Source: Yinghuangia sp045039925 (GTDB lineage Bacteria > Actinomycetota > Actinomycetes > Streptomycetales > Streptomycetaceae). From it: a DNA stretch of 64,000 bases. Position numbers and translations under genes: made by a program. Shown piece by piece: positions 10,422-18,619 of the stretch (its first letter is position 1; each line of letters starts with the position of its first letter). The DNA is taken from assembly GCA_045039925.1 (NCBI GenBank), contig CP108400.1, positions 5,766,001 to 5,830,000 on the forward strand, given 5' to 3'. The notes below the pieces were generated by a model that saw only the letters and a program-made list of their open reading frames with translations, ran no database searches and was not told the origin of the DNA.

Positions 10422-10877
10422 TCAGTCCGCGACACCCATTTGGGCGACCACGTGGCGGATGCGTACGCGCACCAGCAACTCGCCGGGCACCCCGTTGCGT
10501 TCGCCGTACTCCGCGGCGCGGTCCTCGCCCATGTACCGGCCGCCGATCCGGGTGGCCCACGTCCTAAGTTCCGCCGGGTCGTCGACCAGCCGGGCCTCGC
10601 CCTCGACGACGACGTAGCTGAACGGCGGCCGGTCGTCGTCGACGCAGAGGCTGACCCGGGGGTCGTTGCGCAGGTTGCGCCCCTTGACCGAGGTCTCGGC
10701 GGTGTTGAAGACCAGTTCGGCGTGCATGTCGTCGCCGTCGGGGGCGGCGAGTTCGTCGACGTCGAACCAGATGGGTGCGACGTGCGGCCGCCCGTCGGGG
10801 CGGACCGTCGCCAGCTTGCCGGTGCGCGGCCCTTCCCTGAGGAAGGCCAGTGTCTCGGCGGGCGTCATGTGTTTCAT
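10422..10877 (-). CDS. PPOX-family flavin/F420-binding protein
   Basis: 151-residue split-barrel protein. Visible family segments are LATVRPDGRPHVAPIWF near the N-terminus, TSVKGRNLRNDPRVSLCV in the middle and YVVVEGEARLVDD. This pattern fits actinobacterial F420-dependent or heme/flavin-binding members, distinct in sequence from the one before cysS. It starts at ATG in MKHMTPAETLAFL. It lies convergent to the DoxX-like gene and downstream of msiK on the same strand, but a strong terminator separates them, so it is probably transcribed on its own. Substrate unknown. Confidence 0.82.
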   Translation of the reverse strand: MKHMTPAETLAFLREGPRTGKLATVRPDGRPHVAPIWFDVDELAAPDGDDMHAELVFNTAETSVKGRNLRNDPRVSLCVDDDRPPFSYVVVEGEARLVDDPAELRTWATRIGGRYMGEDRAAEYGERNGVPGELLVRVRIRHVVAQMGVAD

Positions 10878-10923
10878 GGCGTCCAGTGTTCCCGGCCCGG
10901 ACGGCGTGTGCGGCGCGGCGACA

Positions 10924-10964
10924 CGCGTACGGCCCCACCGAGCGAATCGGTGGGGCCGTACGCG
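10924..10964 (-). terminator. Hairpin terminator downstream of msiK
   Basis: Nearly perfect 18-bp stem (CGCGTACGGCCCCACCGA and its complement) around a GCGAA loop, 27 bp past the msiK stop. Confidence 0.8.
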
Positions 10965-10990
10965 CCGTTACTTGTGCCTGCGACGGGCCG

Positions 10991-12100
10991 TCAGTCGGCC
11001 AGGCGCTCGCCGGTCACGGTGGAGAAGAGGTGGGTCTCGCCCGCGTGCGCCACGACGTGCAGCGTCTCGCCCTTGTTCGGGACCTTGCGGCCCGAGACGC
11101 GCACGACCAGGCTCTTGGCCTCGCCGTCGATCTCGGCGGTGCCGTAGACGTAGGCGTCGGAGCCCAGCTCCTCCACGACGTCCACGACGACCGCGAGGCC
11201 GTTGCCGGCCTTGCTCAGGCCTTCGCCGCTGCGCACCTCCAGGTGCTCCGGGCGTACGCCCAGCGTCACCTTGGTCGCGCCCTCCGCCGCGGCGAGTTCG
11301 CGGGCCTCGCGCGAGACCGGGACGACGACGTCGCCGAAGCGCACGCCGTCCTCCGCGAGGTCGGCCTCGATGAGGTTCATCGCGGGGGAGCCGATGAAGC
11401 CCGCCACGAAGACGTTGGCCGGCCGGTCGTACATGTTGCGCGGCGTGTCGACCTGCTGGAGCAGGCCGTCCTTGAGCACCGCGACGCGGTCGCCCATGGT
11501 CATGGCCTCGACCTGGTCGTGCGTGACGTACACGGTGGTGATGCCGAGGCGGCGCTGGAGCGACGCGATCTGCGTGCGGGTCTGGACGCGGAGCTTGGCG
11601 TCGAGGTTCGACAGCGGCTCGTCCATGAGGAAGACCTGCGGCTCGCGGACGATCGCGCGGCCCATCGCGACGCGCTGGCGCTGACCGCCGGAGAGCGCCT
11701 TGGGCTTGCGGTCGAGGTACTCGGTGAGGTCGAGGATCTTGGCGGCTTCCTCGACCTTGGCGCGGATGGTGGCCTTGTCGACGCCCGCGATCTTGAGGGC
11801 GAAGCCCATGTTGTCCGCGACGGTCATGTGCGGGTAGAGCGCGTAGTTCTGGAACACCATCGCGATGTCCCGGTCCTTCGGCTCCAGGTAGGTGACGTCG
11901 CGGTCACCGATGGAGATGGCGCCCTCGGTGACCTCTTCGAGGCCGGCGAGCATGCGCAGGGAGGTGGACTTGCCGCAGCCGGACGGGCCCACGAGGACCA
12001 GGAACTCGCCGTCGGCGATCTCCAGGTCGAGCGCGTTGACGCTGGGGCGGTCGGCACCCTTGTAGATGCAGGTTGCCTTGCGGTACGTGACCGAAGCCAT
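10991..12100 (-). CDS. msiK: Multiple-sugar ABC transporter ATPase MsiK
   Basis: 369-residue ATPase that energises several carbohydrate ABC importers (cellobiose, maltose, chitobiose types) at the inner face of the membrane. Walker A GPSGCGKST, the Q-loop VFQNYALYPHMTV, signature LSGGQRQRVA, Walker B VFLMDEPLS and the switch VTHDQVEAM are all intact. A C-terminal MalK-type OB-fold regulatory domain carries VTLGVRPEHLEV. The ATG at 12100 was chosen because GGGGAG lies 7 nt upstream; a longer in-frame start adds six residues. No permease or binding protein is adjacent, as expected for a shared ATPase. Regulation by a DasR-like site upstream is likely. Confidence 0.92.
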   Translation of the reverse strand: MASVTYRKATCIYKGADRPSVNALDLEIADGEFLVLVGPSGCGKSTSLRMLAGLEEVTEGAISIGDRDVTYLEPKDRDIAMVFQNYALYPHMTVADNMGFALKIAGVDKATIRAKVEEAAKILDLTEYLDRKPKALSGGQRQRVAMGRAIVREPQVFLMDEPLSNLDAKLRVQTRTQIASLQRRLGITTVYVTHDQVEAMTMGDRVAVLKDGLLQQVDTPRNMYDRPANVFVAGFIGSPAMNLIEADLAEDGVRFGDVVVPVSREARELAAAEGATKVTLGVRPEHLEVRSGEGLSKAGNGLAVVVDVVEELGSDAYVYGTAEIDGEAKSLVVRVSGRKVPNKGETLHVVAHAGETHLFSTVTGERLAD

Positions 12101-12154
12101 GGTGGTACTCCCCTTCACCGGCAGGAACGTGCCGGACGATCCGAGTGGAGGGCG

Positions 12155-12180
12155 AATGGTCTAGTCCACCGAAGTGGACT
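12155..12180. promoter_or_regulatory. DasR-type operator overlapping a second palindrome upstream of msiK
   Basis: Bases 12155-12170 read AATGGTCTAGTCCACC, matching the DasR responsive element ACTGGTCTAGACCACT at 13 of 16 positions, with one mismatch in the TGGTCTAGACCA core. It overlaps a perfect inverted repeat (AGTCCAC-CGAA-GTGGACT, 12163-12180). Both lie 55-80 bp before the msiK start, where a repressor would block its promoter. Links to aminosugar/chitin control are inferred from the site. Confidence 0.55.
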
Positions 12181-12327
12181 CGCGCCACGGTACCCGCCGG
12201 ACCGGCCTGTTGTCAGCCCCGTACGTCACGCCCTCTGTCACCTTCTGTGCCACGCCCCGTGTCACGCCTGTACGGCACGCTGTCGCGCCCGTACGGCACG
12301 CCCGCAGGTCGCCCCGACTGCAAGTCC

Positions 12328-12342
12328 TTGCATCTGATGCAA
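12328..12342. promoter_or_regulatory. Palindrome upstream of the LacI-family gene
   Basis: TTGCATCTGATGCAA, a 7-1-7 perfect inverted repeat with the centre about 52 bp before the ATG of the LacI regulator. A TACGCT -10 candidate lies at 12374-12379. It could be the regulator's own operator, which would also face msiK. Confidence 0.45.
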
Positions 12343-12387
12343 GCCTCTGCCGAATCCTTCTGAAACCTTCAACTACGCTGGAGGGCC

Positions 12388-13590
12388 ATGAAGACACGGT
12401 TGGCGGACATCGCCGCCCAGGCGGGGGTCAGCGAGGCGACCGTCAGCCGCGTGCTCAACAGTCGGCCCGGCGTCGCGGAGGACACCCGGCGCGCGGTGCT
12501 GACCGCACTCGACGTCCTGGGGTACGAGCGGCCGGCCCGGCTGCGCCGCCGCAGCGCCGGCCTCGTCGGCCTCATGCTGCCCGAACTCGACAATCCGATC
12601 TTCCCGGCGTTTGCGCAGGTCATCGAGCGTGCGCTGGCCCACCACGGCTACACCCCGGTGCTGTGCACGGGTTCCCCGGGCGGCGCGACCGAGGACGACT
12701 ACACCGAGCTTCTGCTCGAACGCGGCGTCTCGGGCATCATCTTCGTCTCCGGCCTGCACTCCGACTCGGGCGCCGACATGTCGCGGTACGTGCGGCTGGT
12801 CGAGCGCGGCCTGCCGGTCGTCTTCGTCAACGGTTGGGCGGACGGCATCGACGCCCCGTTCATCTCCAGCGACGAGTCGGTCGCCGTCGAACTCGCGATA
12901 GGGCACCTGGCGTCCCTGCGGCACCGGCGGATCGGCCTCGCGGTCGGACCGGAGCGGTACGTGCCGACCGCCCGGAAGATCGCCGGCTTCCGGCGCGGCC
13001 TCAAGGAGACGTTCGGCGTCGACGACGCCGACCCGTGGATCGAGCGCTCGCTGTTCTCCGTCGAAGGCGGCCAGGCCGCGGCGGGGACGCTGCTCGACCG
13101 CGGCGCGACGGCGGTCGTGTGCGGCAGCGACCTGATGGCCCTGGGTGTCATCCGAGCCGTGCGCGAGCGCGGCATGACCGTGCCGGGCGACGTGTCGGTG
13201 GTGGGGTACGACGACTCGCCGCTGGTCGCGTTCACCGATCCGCCGCTGACGACCGTGCGGCAGGCGGTCGCGCCGATGGGTGCGGCGGCGGTGCGCGCGC
13301 TCCTGGACGAGATCGGCGGCGGCCGGGCGCCGCGTACCGAACTGGTGTACCGCCCCGAGCTCGTGGTGCGCGGTTCGACGGGGCCCGCGGCGGTCCCGGC
13401 TGCGGTCGTTTCCGCGGAAGTCCGGGAAACAGTAGTGGAGTTGGTGGTCGACGCGGCGTCTGGCCGGGAGGCGGCCGTCGTGGTCGATCCGGCGGTCGCC
13501 GCGGCGGCTGCCGCGCACGAGCGGGCCGCGGCGGTGGTGCTGCCCGCGCCCGCCGCACCGGCGGGATCCACGCACATCGTGTCCGGCTGA
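12388..13590 (+). CDS. LacI-family transcriptional regulator
   Basis: 400-residue repressor with an N-terminal LacI helix-turn-helix (RLADIAAQAGVSEATVSRVLNSRPGV) and hinge helix. A periplasmic-binding-protein-like ligand domain spans about residues 60-335, with the usual GLMLPELDNPIFPAF and VVGYDDSPLVAFTDPPLTTV motifs. The last 60 residues are an Ala/Val-rich tail not usual in the family. It is divergent from msiK, which suggests it senses a sugar, but the ligand is unknown. A short GGAGGG sits directly before the ATG. Confidence 0.88.
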   Translation: MKTRLADIAAQAGVSEATVSRVLNSRPGVAEDTRRAVLTALDVLGYERPARLRRRSAGLVGLMLPELDNPIFPAFAQVIERALAHHGYTPVLCTGSPGGATEDDYTELLLERGVSGIIFVSGLHSDSGADMSRYVRLVERGLPVVFVNGWADGIDAPFISSDESVAVELAIGHLASLRHRRIGLAVGPERYVPTARKIAGFRRGLKETFGVDDADPWIERSLFSVEGGQAAAGTLLDRGATAVVCGSDLMALGVIRAVRERGMTVPGDVSVVGYDDSPLVAFTDPPLTTVRQAVAPMGAAAVRALLDEIGGGRAPRTELVYRPELVVRGSTGPAAVPAAVVSAEVRETVVELVVDAASGREAAVVVDPAVAAAAAAHERAAAVVLPAPAAPAGSTHIVSG

Positions 13591-13773
13591 GCCCCGAGTC
13601 CGGCGGAGTCGCGTCCGGTCGGCGGCGTCCGGTCCGGCCGAGCCCGCCGGCGTTGCGTCGTCGGGAGCGGCCGCAGGACGGCCTTGCCCGGCACGCGTTC
13701 CCCTCGACTAGTGTCGATCTTCGTCTGGCGAACACATCGTGAGGCGACGAAGCACGAGCGGGGGCTCAGCACC

Positions 13774-15609
13774 GTGGCACACAACCATCCGCACGACGCC
13801 GGTGGCCGCGAAGGCGTCGGTGACCCGGTCCAGGAGGCGCACGGCGAGCTTGCGATGGCCCGCCTCGCGCTGGCCGACGACGAGACCGGGCACGCCGCGG
13901 TGCACGTCGCGAACGCGCTGTTCTGCGAGCCCGCGCTGCCCGAGGCCCACGAAATGCTCGGCGTTCTGGCCTCCCGCGCGCCCGAGGGCGGCGTCGGCCT
14001 GTACGGGCCGGACGAGCACGGCGGCATGTTCGCGGGCAGCGCGGCGGCCCTCGCCCATCTCCAGGCCGCTGCGGGCGACTTCGACCGCGCGCTGACCGGC
14101 CTCTCGCAGGTCGCGGCACACGAGCCGCACCGCCCGTGGGCGGCCTCGGCGGGGTGGCTGCGCACGGATCTCGTGCCGCGCCTGGATCCGGAGGCCTTCG
14201 CACGCACGATGCTGGGCATGGTCCAGGTCCTCGACGACCCCGTGCCCGACGAACACCGGCCCCAGCTCGCCCCGTTCGCCGAGCTGGCGGTGGCGATGAC
14301 GGACGCGCACCCGGGGCACGGCTTCCTGCTGTGGGCCGGGTCCTCGTTCCTGCGGCGGCTCGACGCGCTCGACGCGGCGGTGGACTGGGCGTTCCGGGCC
14401 TGGACGCAGGACCGTTCGCTGGAGGCCGCCATCATGCTCGGCAACGCGTGGCGCCGGGTGGGCCGCGAGCGCGACACCGAGAAGTTGTGGGCCACCGTGC
14501 TGCGCGACCACCCCGAGGATCTGGACCTGCACGTCGACCTCGGCGAACTCATCGCCGGACAAGGCAGGTTCGACGAGGGAATCGGCTGGGTCGAACGCGC
14601 GCTCGCGACCGACCCCGCGCATCCGAAGGCCGCTCCCGCCCTGCACGGCATCCGCTGGGCCCGGGACCACGACATCGCCCATCTCATCGCGCTGATCGAC
14701 CACTTGCGCTCACACCCCGACCACGGGTACGCCCACGAATTGGTCGCGCGGGCATGCTCGGGTGCGTGGTTGCGGCATGTGCCGTACCCCACTGAGGCGT
14801 TGACGAACACGCTGCGCCAACTCCTGGACCAGGTCGAGCCGGGCGACGCGGAGATCGCGATCTCGTTGAGCGCGTTGGAGCCGCCGAGCGCGCTGCTCGC
14901 GGTTCGCGGGGCGTTCCCGCACTTCGGGCTGACCGTGCAGTCGGTCCCCGAGCCGGACCCGCGGGTGCCGCTGCGGCCGGGCAAGTACGCGGTGTGGGCC
15001 TACGCTCCGGGCTCGACGGAGCCGCGGCCGGTGCCGGGCGTACCGGATCCGGCGACCGCGGAGGCGGTACGGGGCATCGCCGATCCTTCGTGGCCGCATC
15101 CCGCCCTGGCGTACGACCGGGCCGTACTGCTGGCCGGCTGCGGGCTGGACGACCTGCTCGGCGTCCTGGCGCATCCGCCCGCGCCCGACGGCAGCGAGTT
15201 GGGACAGACCTTCGCCCGCCACGAACCGGCCCTGTGGGTACGCCTCGTGCAGATCTGGGCATGCCTCGGCATCGCCCACCACCGGCCCGACGAGCCGTGG
15301 GAGGGCTCGGTACGCCGTGCGGTGCTCGTGGACCTGGCGTTCGGCCCCGAGGACTGGGTGAGCGACGCGGCGCTGTTCGCGCTCGTCGCTACCGCTTGGC
15401 TGGTGCCCGATGTGCGGGACGACGTAGCTGAGTTGGTGGCTCACCGGTTCGTCGACGCGGTGACGGCGTACCGCACGCGCGAGGTGACGTTGCTGCGGTC
15501 GCTCGCCGACTTGGTGTTGGCGACGCCCCGGATGCCCCGGCAGATCGCGGAGTTGGCCCGGGAGCGCCTGGCCGCGCTGGACGCGGAGCCGGGGGCGGAC
15601 GGGGACTGA
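13774..15609 (+). CDS. Tetratricopeptide-repeat protein of unknown role
   Basis: 611-residue soluble protein rich in helical repeats. TPR-like units are recognisable around MARLALADDETGHAAVHVANAL (repeat 1), LQAAAGDFDRALTGLSQVA, TEKLWATVLRDHPEDLDLH and DEGIGWVERALATDPAHPKA. The C-terminal half has no recognised domain. It begins at a GTG in the stretch VAHNHPHDAGG; an in-frame start 90 bp upstream is possible. No signal peptide or membrane segment is seen. Likely a scaffold or adaptor; no enzymatic motif is visible. Confidence 0.65.
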   Translation: MAHNHPHDAGGREGVGDPVQEAHGELAMARLALADDETGHAAVHVANALFCEPALPEAHEMLGVLASRAPEGGVGLYGPDEHGGMFAGSAAALAHLQAAAGDFDRALTGLSQVAAHEPHRPWAASAGWLRTDLVPRLDPEAFARTMLGMVQVLDDPVPDEHRPQLAPFAELAVAMTDAHPGHGFLLWAGSSFLRRLDALDAAVDWAFRAWTQDRSLEAAIMLGNAWRRVGRERDTEKLWATVLRDHPEDLDLHVDLGELIAGQGRFDEGIGWVERALATDPAHPKAAPALHGIRWARDHDIAHLIALIDHLRSHPDHGYAHELVARACSGAWLRHVPYPTEALTNTLRQLLDQVEPGDAEIAISLSALEPPSALLAVRGAFPHFGLTVQSVPEPDPRVPLRPGKYAVWAYAPGSTEPRPVPGVPDPATAEAVRGIADPSWPHPALAYDRAVLLAGCGLDDLLGVLAHPPAPDGSELGQTFARHEPALWVRLVQIWACLGIAHHRPDEPWEGSVRRAVLVDLAFGPEDWVSDAALFALVATAWLVPDVRDDVAELVAHRFVDAVTAYRTREVTLLRSLADLVLATPRMPRQIAELARERLAALDAEPGADGD

Positions 15610-15763
15610 CCTCGGGCGGCCTGGGGGGGCGGACCTGGAGGCGGACTCCAGAGGTGCCATTTGGGCGCGAACTCCTTGCGCACTCGACCGAGGGGCCGAC
15701 CGGTGCTCCGGTGCGGCCCCTCGGTTCGCCGGTCGGCCTGCCTGCCGTTCCCCGACCGGCGCA

Positions 15764-16726
15764 TCACCCGGCGTGGGAGCCGTGGGCGCCGGGCCCTGCG
15801 TGCCCGCCGTGCCCCGTGTGGCCCGCGTGCCCTGCGTGTTCCCCATGACCGGCGTGCGCGTCGTGACCGCCGTGGCCGGCGGCTTCCGGCAGCTGCCCGC
15901 CCTGCGGTGCGGGACGCGCGGCGGTCGCGGTGAACTCCGCCGTCCGCACGACGCCTTCGTGCTGGAAGTCGAGGTAGAGCCGGTACGCCCCGGCGCTCGG
16001 CGCCGCCGCGTGGAACACGATCCCGGGGCCCGCGGGAGTGACGCCGTCGCCCGGCTCGCCCTGCGGGTGCACGTGGAGGTAGCCGAGGTCGCCCTGCCGC
16101 AGGGCGACCAGGTGTCCGTACGCCTCCAGGTACGCCTCCAGGTCGGTCACCGGGCTCCCGTCCTTGGCCACCGACAGCGTCAGCATCCCGCCGTCGCCGG
16201 TGGCGAGGTCGCCGTCGAGCGTCACGGTGTACCCGTCCACCTGCGCCGTGCGGGAGGGGGCGGGCAGCGGGACCGGGCGGTAGTCGCCCGCGACTGCCAC
16301 GTCGGCGCCGAGTGTGAGCCCGCCCGCCGGGTCCCCGGTCGGCGCGAAGTCCGCGAAGATCCGGTGGTCGCCCGCGTTCGTGAAGGTCAGCGGGACGGAC
16401 CAGGTGCCGTCGGCGCCGAGTACCGGGTGCACGTGCTGGAAGCCGGAGAGGTCGCGGCGGGCGACGATGAGGTGCAGTTCCTTGCCGTGCGAGAGGTCGT
16501 ACTGCGTCCAGGGGCTGCCGTCCGGGCCGACGATCTGGAAGCGGAGCTCGGTCGGCACGCCGACGGACAGCGGATCGGCGGCCGGCACCAGGGTGTAGCC
16601 GCGGTCGGAGACCTGGAGGCCACCCGGAAGCGCCGTTCCGTGGGCTCCCGCGCCGTGGGCGTGGGCGTGGCCCGACTCGGTCGCGGGGGCCTCGGTGCCG
16701 TGGCCGGTGTGCGTCTGGGGGTTCAT
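15764..16726 (-). CDS. His-rich metal-associated protein under likely copper control
   Basis: 320-residue protein with His-rich ends: an N-terminal HTGHG and GHAHAHGAGAHG stretch, and a C-terminal tail made of HGGH/HAGH repeats. Between them are two beta-sandwich-like repeats containing HLIVARRDLSGFQHVHP and HLVALRQGDLGYLHVHPQ, which look like internal duplications. The ATG at 16726 has GGAAGGAC upstream; the longer frame adds no domain. No signal peptide is evident. A perfect CsoR-type palindrome lies 53 bp upstream, so a role in copper binding or buffering is inferred. The exact family name is not certain. Confidence 0.7.
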   Translation of the reverse strand: MNPQTHTGHGTEAPATESGHAHAHGAGAHGTALPGGLQVSDRGYTLVPAADPLSVGVPTELRFQIVGPDGSPWTQYDLSHGKELHLIVARRDLSGFQHVHPVLGADGTWSVPLTFTNAGDHRIFADFAPTGDPAGGLTLGADVAVAGDYRPVPLPAPSRTAQVDGYTVTLDGDLATGDGGMLTLSVAKDGSPVTDLEAYLEAYGHLVALRQGDLGYLHVHPQGEPGDGVTPAGPGIVFHAAAPSAGAYRLYLDFQHEGVVRTAEFTATAARPAPQGGQLPEAAGHGGHDAHAGHGEHAGHAGHTGHGGHAGPGAHGSHAG

Positions 16727-16778
16727 GTCGGTGTCCTTCCGTGCCGTCCGGAGGCGTCGTCCTCCGTGAGTCCCATCA

Positions 16779-16797
16779 GATACCCCCAGGGGGTATC
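16779..16797. promoter_or_regulatory. CsoR-type copper operator
   Basis: GATACCCCCAGGGGGTATC is a perfect 19-bp palindrome of the TACCC/GGGTA type bound by CsoR copper-sensing repressors. It sits immediately upstream of the His-rich protein gene. A weaker half-copy (GGGGGGTATC) follows at 16863-16872. Confidence 0.6.
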
Positions 16798-16890
16798 TAG
16801 TCAAGTCGGATCGACCCATTGCTTTTGCCCTGCTCGAAGCAGATGCGGCTCCCTATACGTACGGGGGGTATCGGTCAGGGTCCCGAAAAA

Positions 16891-16928
16891 GCGGGAAGCC
16901 ACCTCCTGGCCGGGAGGTGGCTTCCCGC
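16891..16928 (-). terminator. Intrinsic terminator of the carboxylesterase gene
   Basis: Perfect 16-bp stem (GCGGGAAGCCACCTCC and complement) with a 6-nt loop. On the minus strand it is followed by TTTTT (16886-16890), giving a canonical rho-independent terminator 65 bp past the esterase stop. Confidence 0.85.
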
Positions 16929-16993
16929 AACGCGCTGCGGTGCGGTCAAAAGGGTGCGGTCAAAAGGGTGCGATCGAAACGCGCGGGTGGGCG

Positions 16994-18469
16994 TCAGCCC
17001 CGGCGGCTGCCCCACACCGCGTGCTCCGGACCGTAGAAGTCCTGCACGACGCCCGGGTCGGTGTCCCAGATCCGCGTGGCGCGCTCTTCGCCCGTGTAGC
17101 GCGGCCACGCGGCGCCCGGGTCGAGGTCGCGGATGAACGCGACCCACGCGCCGTGCATGGCGTCCGCGAGCTTCTGCGGCGCGTCCGGGCCGGTCGACGC
17201 CTCGGCGCCCGCGGCGTCCAGCAGGTCGAACGCGAACGGCAGGTCGAGGCAGTGGAACGCCATGCCGCCCATCATCCGCCCACCCGACAGCCACTCGAAC
17301 GCGTAGAGCCAGGTGGGGAGTCCGAGCGCGGCACGGTCCTCGGCCACGCGTACCGCCGAGGCGCGGAACAGGTAGTCGGTCAGGCCCTGTCCGAGGATCT
17401 TGGCGGGGGTCGAGCCCTCGTGCAGCCGCAGGTACGCCTCGATCGCGTCGGGGCCGAGCCCCACCTGCGCGAGCATGCCGCGCGCCGCCTCGATCGGCAG
17501 GTCGGGCATGCCGAACTCGGCGGCCATGTTGAACTCGTGGTGCGTCGCGCCGAGGATCAGCGGGACCGGGCTCGCGGAACCGTCGCGGATCGCGTCCGGC
17601 ACCTGCTCCGGGATCAGCTCGCCGTCCGCGAACGGAGCGAGCACGAGCTCGGGCAGCGGCGCGGCGCCCGCGGCCGGAGCCATCAACGCGTCCTGCAGTG
17701 CCAGCATTTCGGCGTCCGACAGGTCGCGCAGCGCGGCCACCGTCGCGGGCGTCCCGGTACGCGCGGTCAGGCGTTCGGCGATCGCGAGGCCGTCCTCGCG
17801 GCCCTGCGGCTCCATGACCGCGCCCGACACCGAGATCGCGCCGCGGAACAGGTCGCGCGCCGACGGGGTCGCGAGCAGCGTCTGCACGGCACCGCCGCCC
17901 GCGGACTGGCCGGCGATGGTGACCTTGGCCGGGTCGCCGCCGAAGGCCGCGATGTTGTCCCGCACCCACTCCAGGGCGGCGATCCAGTCGAGCACGCCGC
18001 GGTTGTCCGGGGCGCCCTCGACGTGCAGGAAGCCCTCGATGCCGAGCCGGTAGCCGAGCGAGACCAGCACCACCCCGTCGCGGTTGAACGCGCGGCCGTC
18101 GTACCACGGGCTCGCGGCCGACCCGGCGATGAAGCCGCCGCCGTGGATCCACACCAGTACGGGCAGGCTCGACCCGGTGCTCGGGTCCGGGGTGAAGACG
18201 TTGAGGTTCAGCGTGCCGTCGCCGGGGACGGACGGCTCGGGGATGATCGTCGGCCCCTCGCCGTCACCGAAGGCGCGCCGCTGCGCGGTCGGGCCGTACG
18301 CGGTGGCCGCCAGCGGCTCGGTCCACGCGTCCGGTGCCACCGGGGCGGCGAAGCGCAGGTCGCCGACCGGCGGCTTGGCGTACGGAATGCCCAGGAAGCG
18401 GGCGGACGGGCCCTGCCAGGCACCGCTGACCGGGCCCAGGGTGGTGGTGACGAGCGGCTGCTGGGTCAC
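16994..18469 (-). CDS. Type-B carboxylesterase / para-nitrobenzyl esterase
   Basis: 491-residue alpha/beta-hydrolase. The oxyanion loop HGGGFIAGSA and nucleophile elbow GQSAGGGAV (Ser) are intact. The family tags FLGIPYAKPPVGDLRF and RDNIAAFGGDP are present, as is a His in HCLDLPF consistent with the third catalytic residue. The GTG at 18469 has AAAGGA 9 nt upstream. No signal peptide is seen, so the enzyme is probably cytoplasmic. It is divergent from a ROK regulator across a short AT-rich promoter region, suggesting the ROK protein controls it. Natural substrate unknown. Confidence 0.9.
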   Translation of the reverse strand: MTQQPLVTTTLGPVSGAWQGPSARFLGIPYAKPPVGDLRFAAPVAPDAWTEPLAATAYGPTAQRRAFGDGEGPTIIPEPSVPGDGTLNLNVFTPDPSTGSSLPVLVWIHGGGFIAGSAASPWYDGRAFNRDGVVLVSLGYRLGIEGFLHVEGAPDNRGVLDWIAALEWVRDNIAAFGGDPAKVTIAGQSAGGGAVQTLLATPSARDLFRGAISVSGAVMEPQGREDGLAIAERLTARTGTPATVAALRDLSDAEMLALQDALMAPAAGAAPLPELVLAPFADGELIPEQVPDAIRDGSASPVPLILGATHHEFNMAAEFGMPDLPIEAARGMLAQVGLGPDAIEAYLRLHEGSTPAKILGQGLTDYLFRASAVRVAEDRAALGLPTWLYAFEWLSGGRMMGGMAFHCLDLPFAFDLLDAAGAEASTGPDAPQKLADAMHGAWVAFIRDLDPGAAWPRYTGEERATRIWDTDPGVVQDFYGPEHAVWGSRRG

Positions 18470-18517
18470 GGTGGTGGTCCTTTGCGCGGAGGTACCGGGA
18501 ATCCGGCGTTCGCCCCG

Positions 18518-18547
18518 AGTATCAGTCCGTCCTGCCATATATTGCAA
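18518..18547 (-). promoter_or_regulatory. Candidate sigma-70-type promoter of the esterase gene
   Basis: On the minus strand, TTGCAA (18542-18547) and GATACT (18518-18523) are separated by 18 bp in an unusually AT-rich patch 49 bp before the GTG. The divergent regulator would cover this area. Confidence 0.45.
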
Positions 18548-18619
18548 GACTTGAAAAAATAGGTGTGACGGTCGTCTCCGGGGCCGCCCCGCGACCCGCG
18601 GCAAGGCACAATCGAGCTC

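Noticed and set aside
7651..10560. 969-codon open frame on the minus strand
   Set aside because: Opposite rlmB and the DoxX-like gene; Arg/Gly-rich translation without motifs. It is an antisense artefact of GC-rich codon bias.
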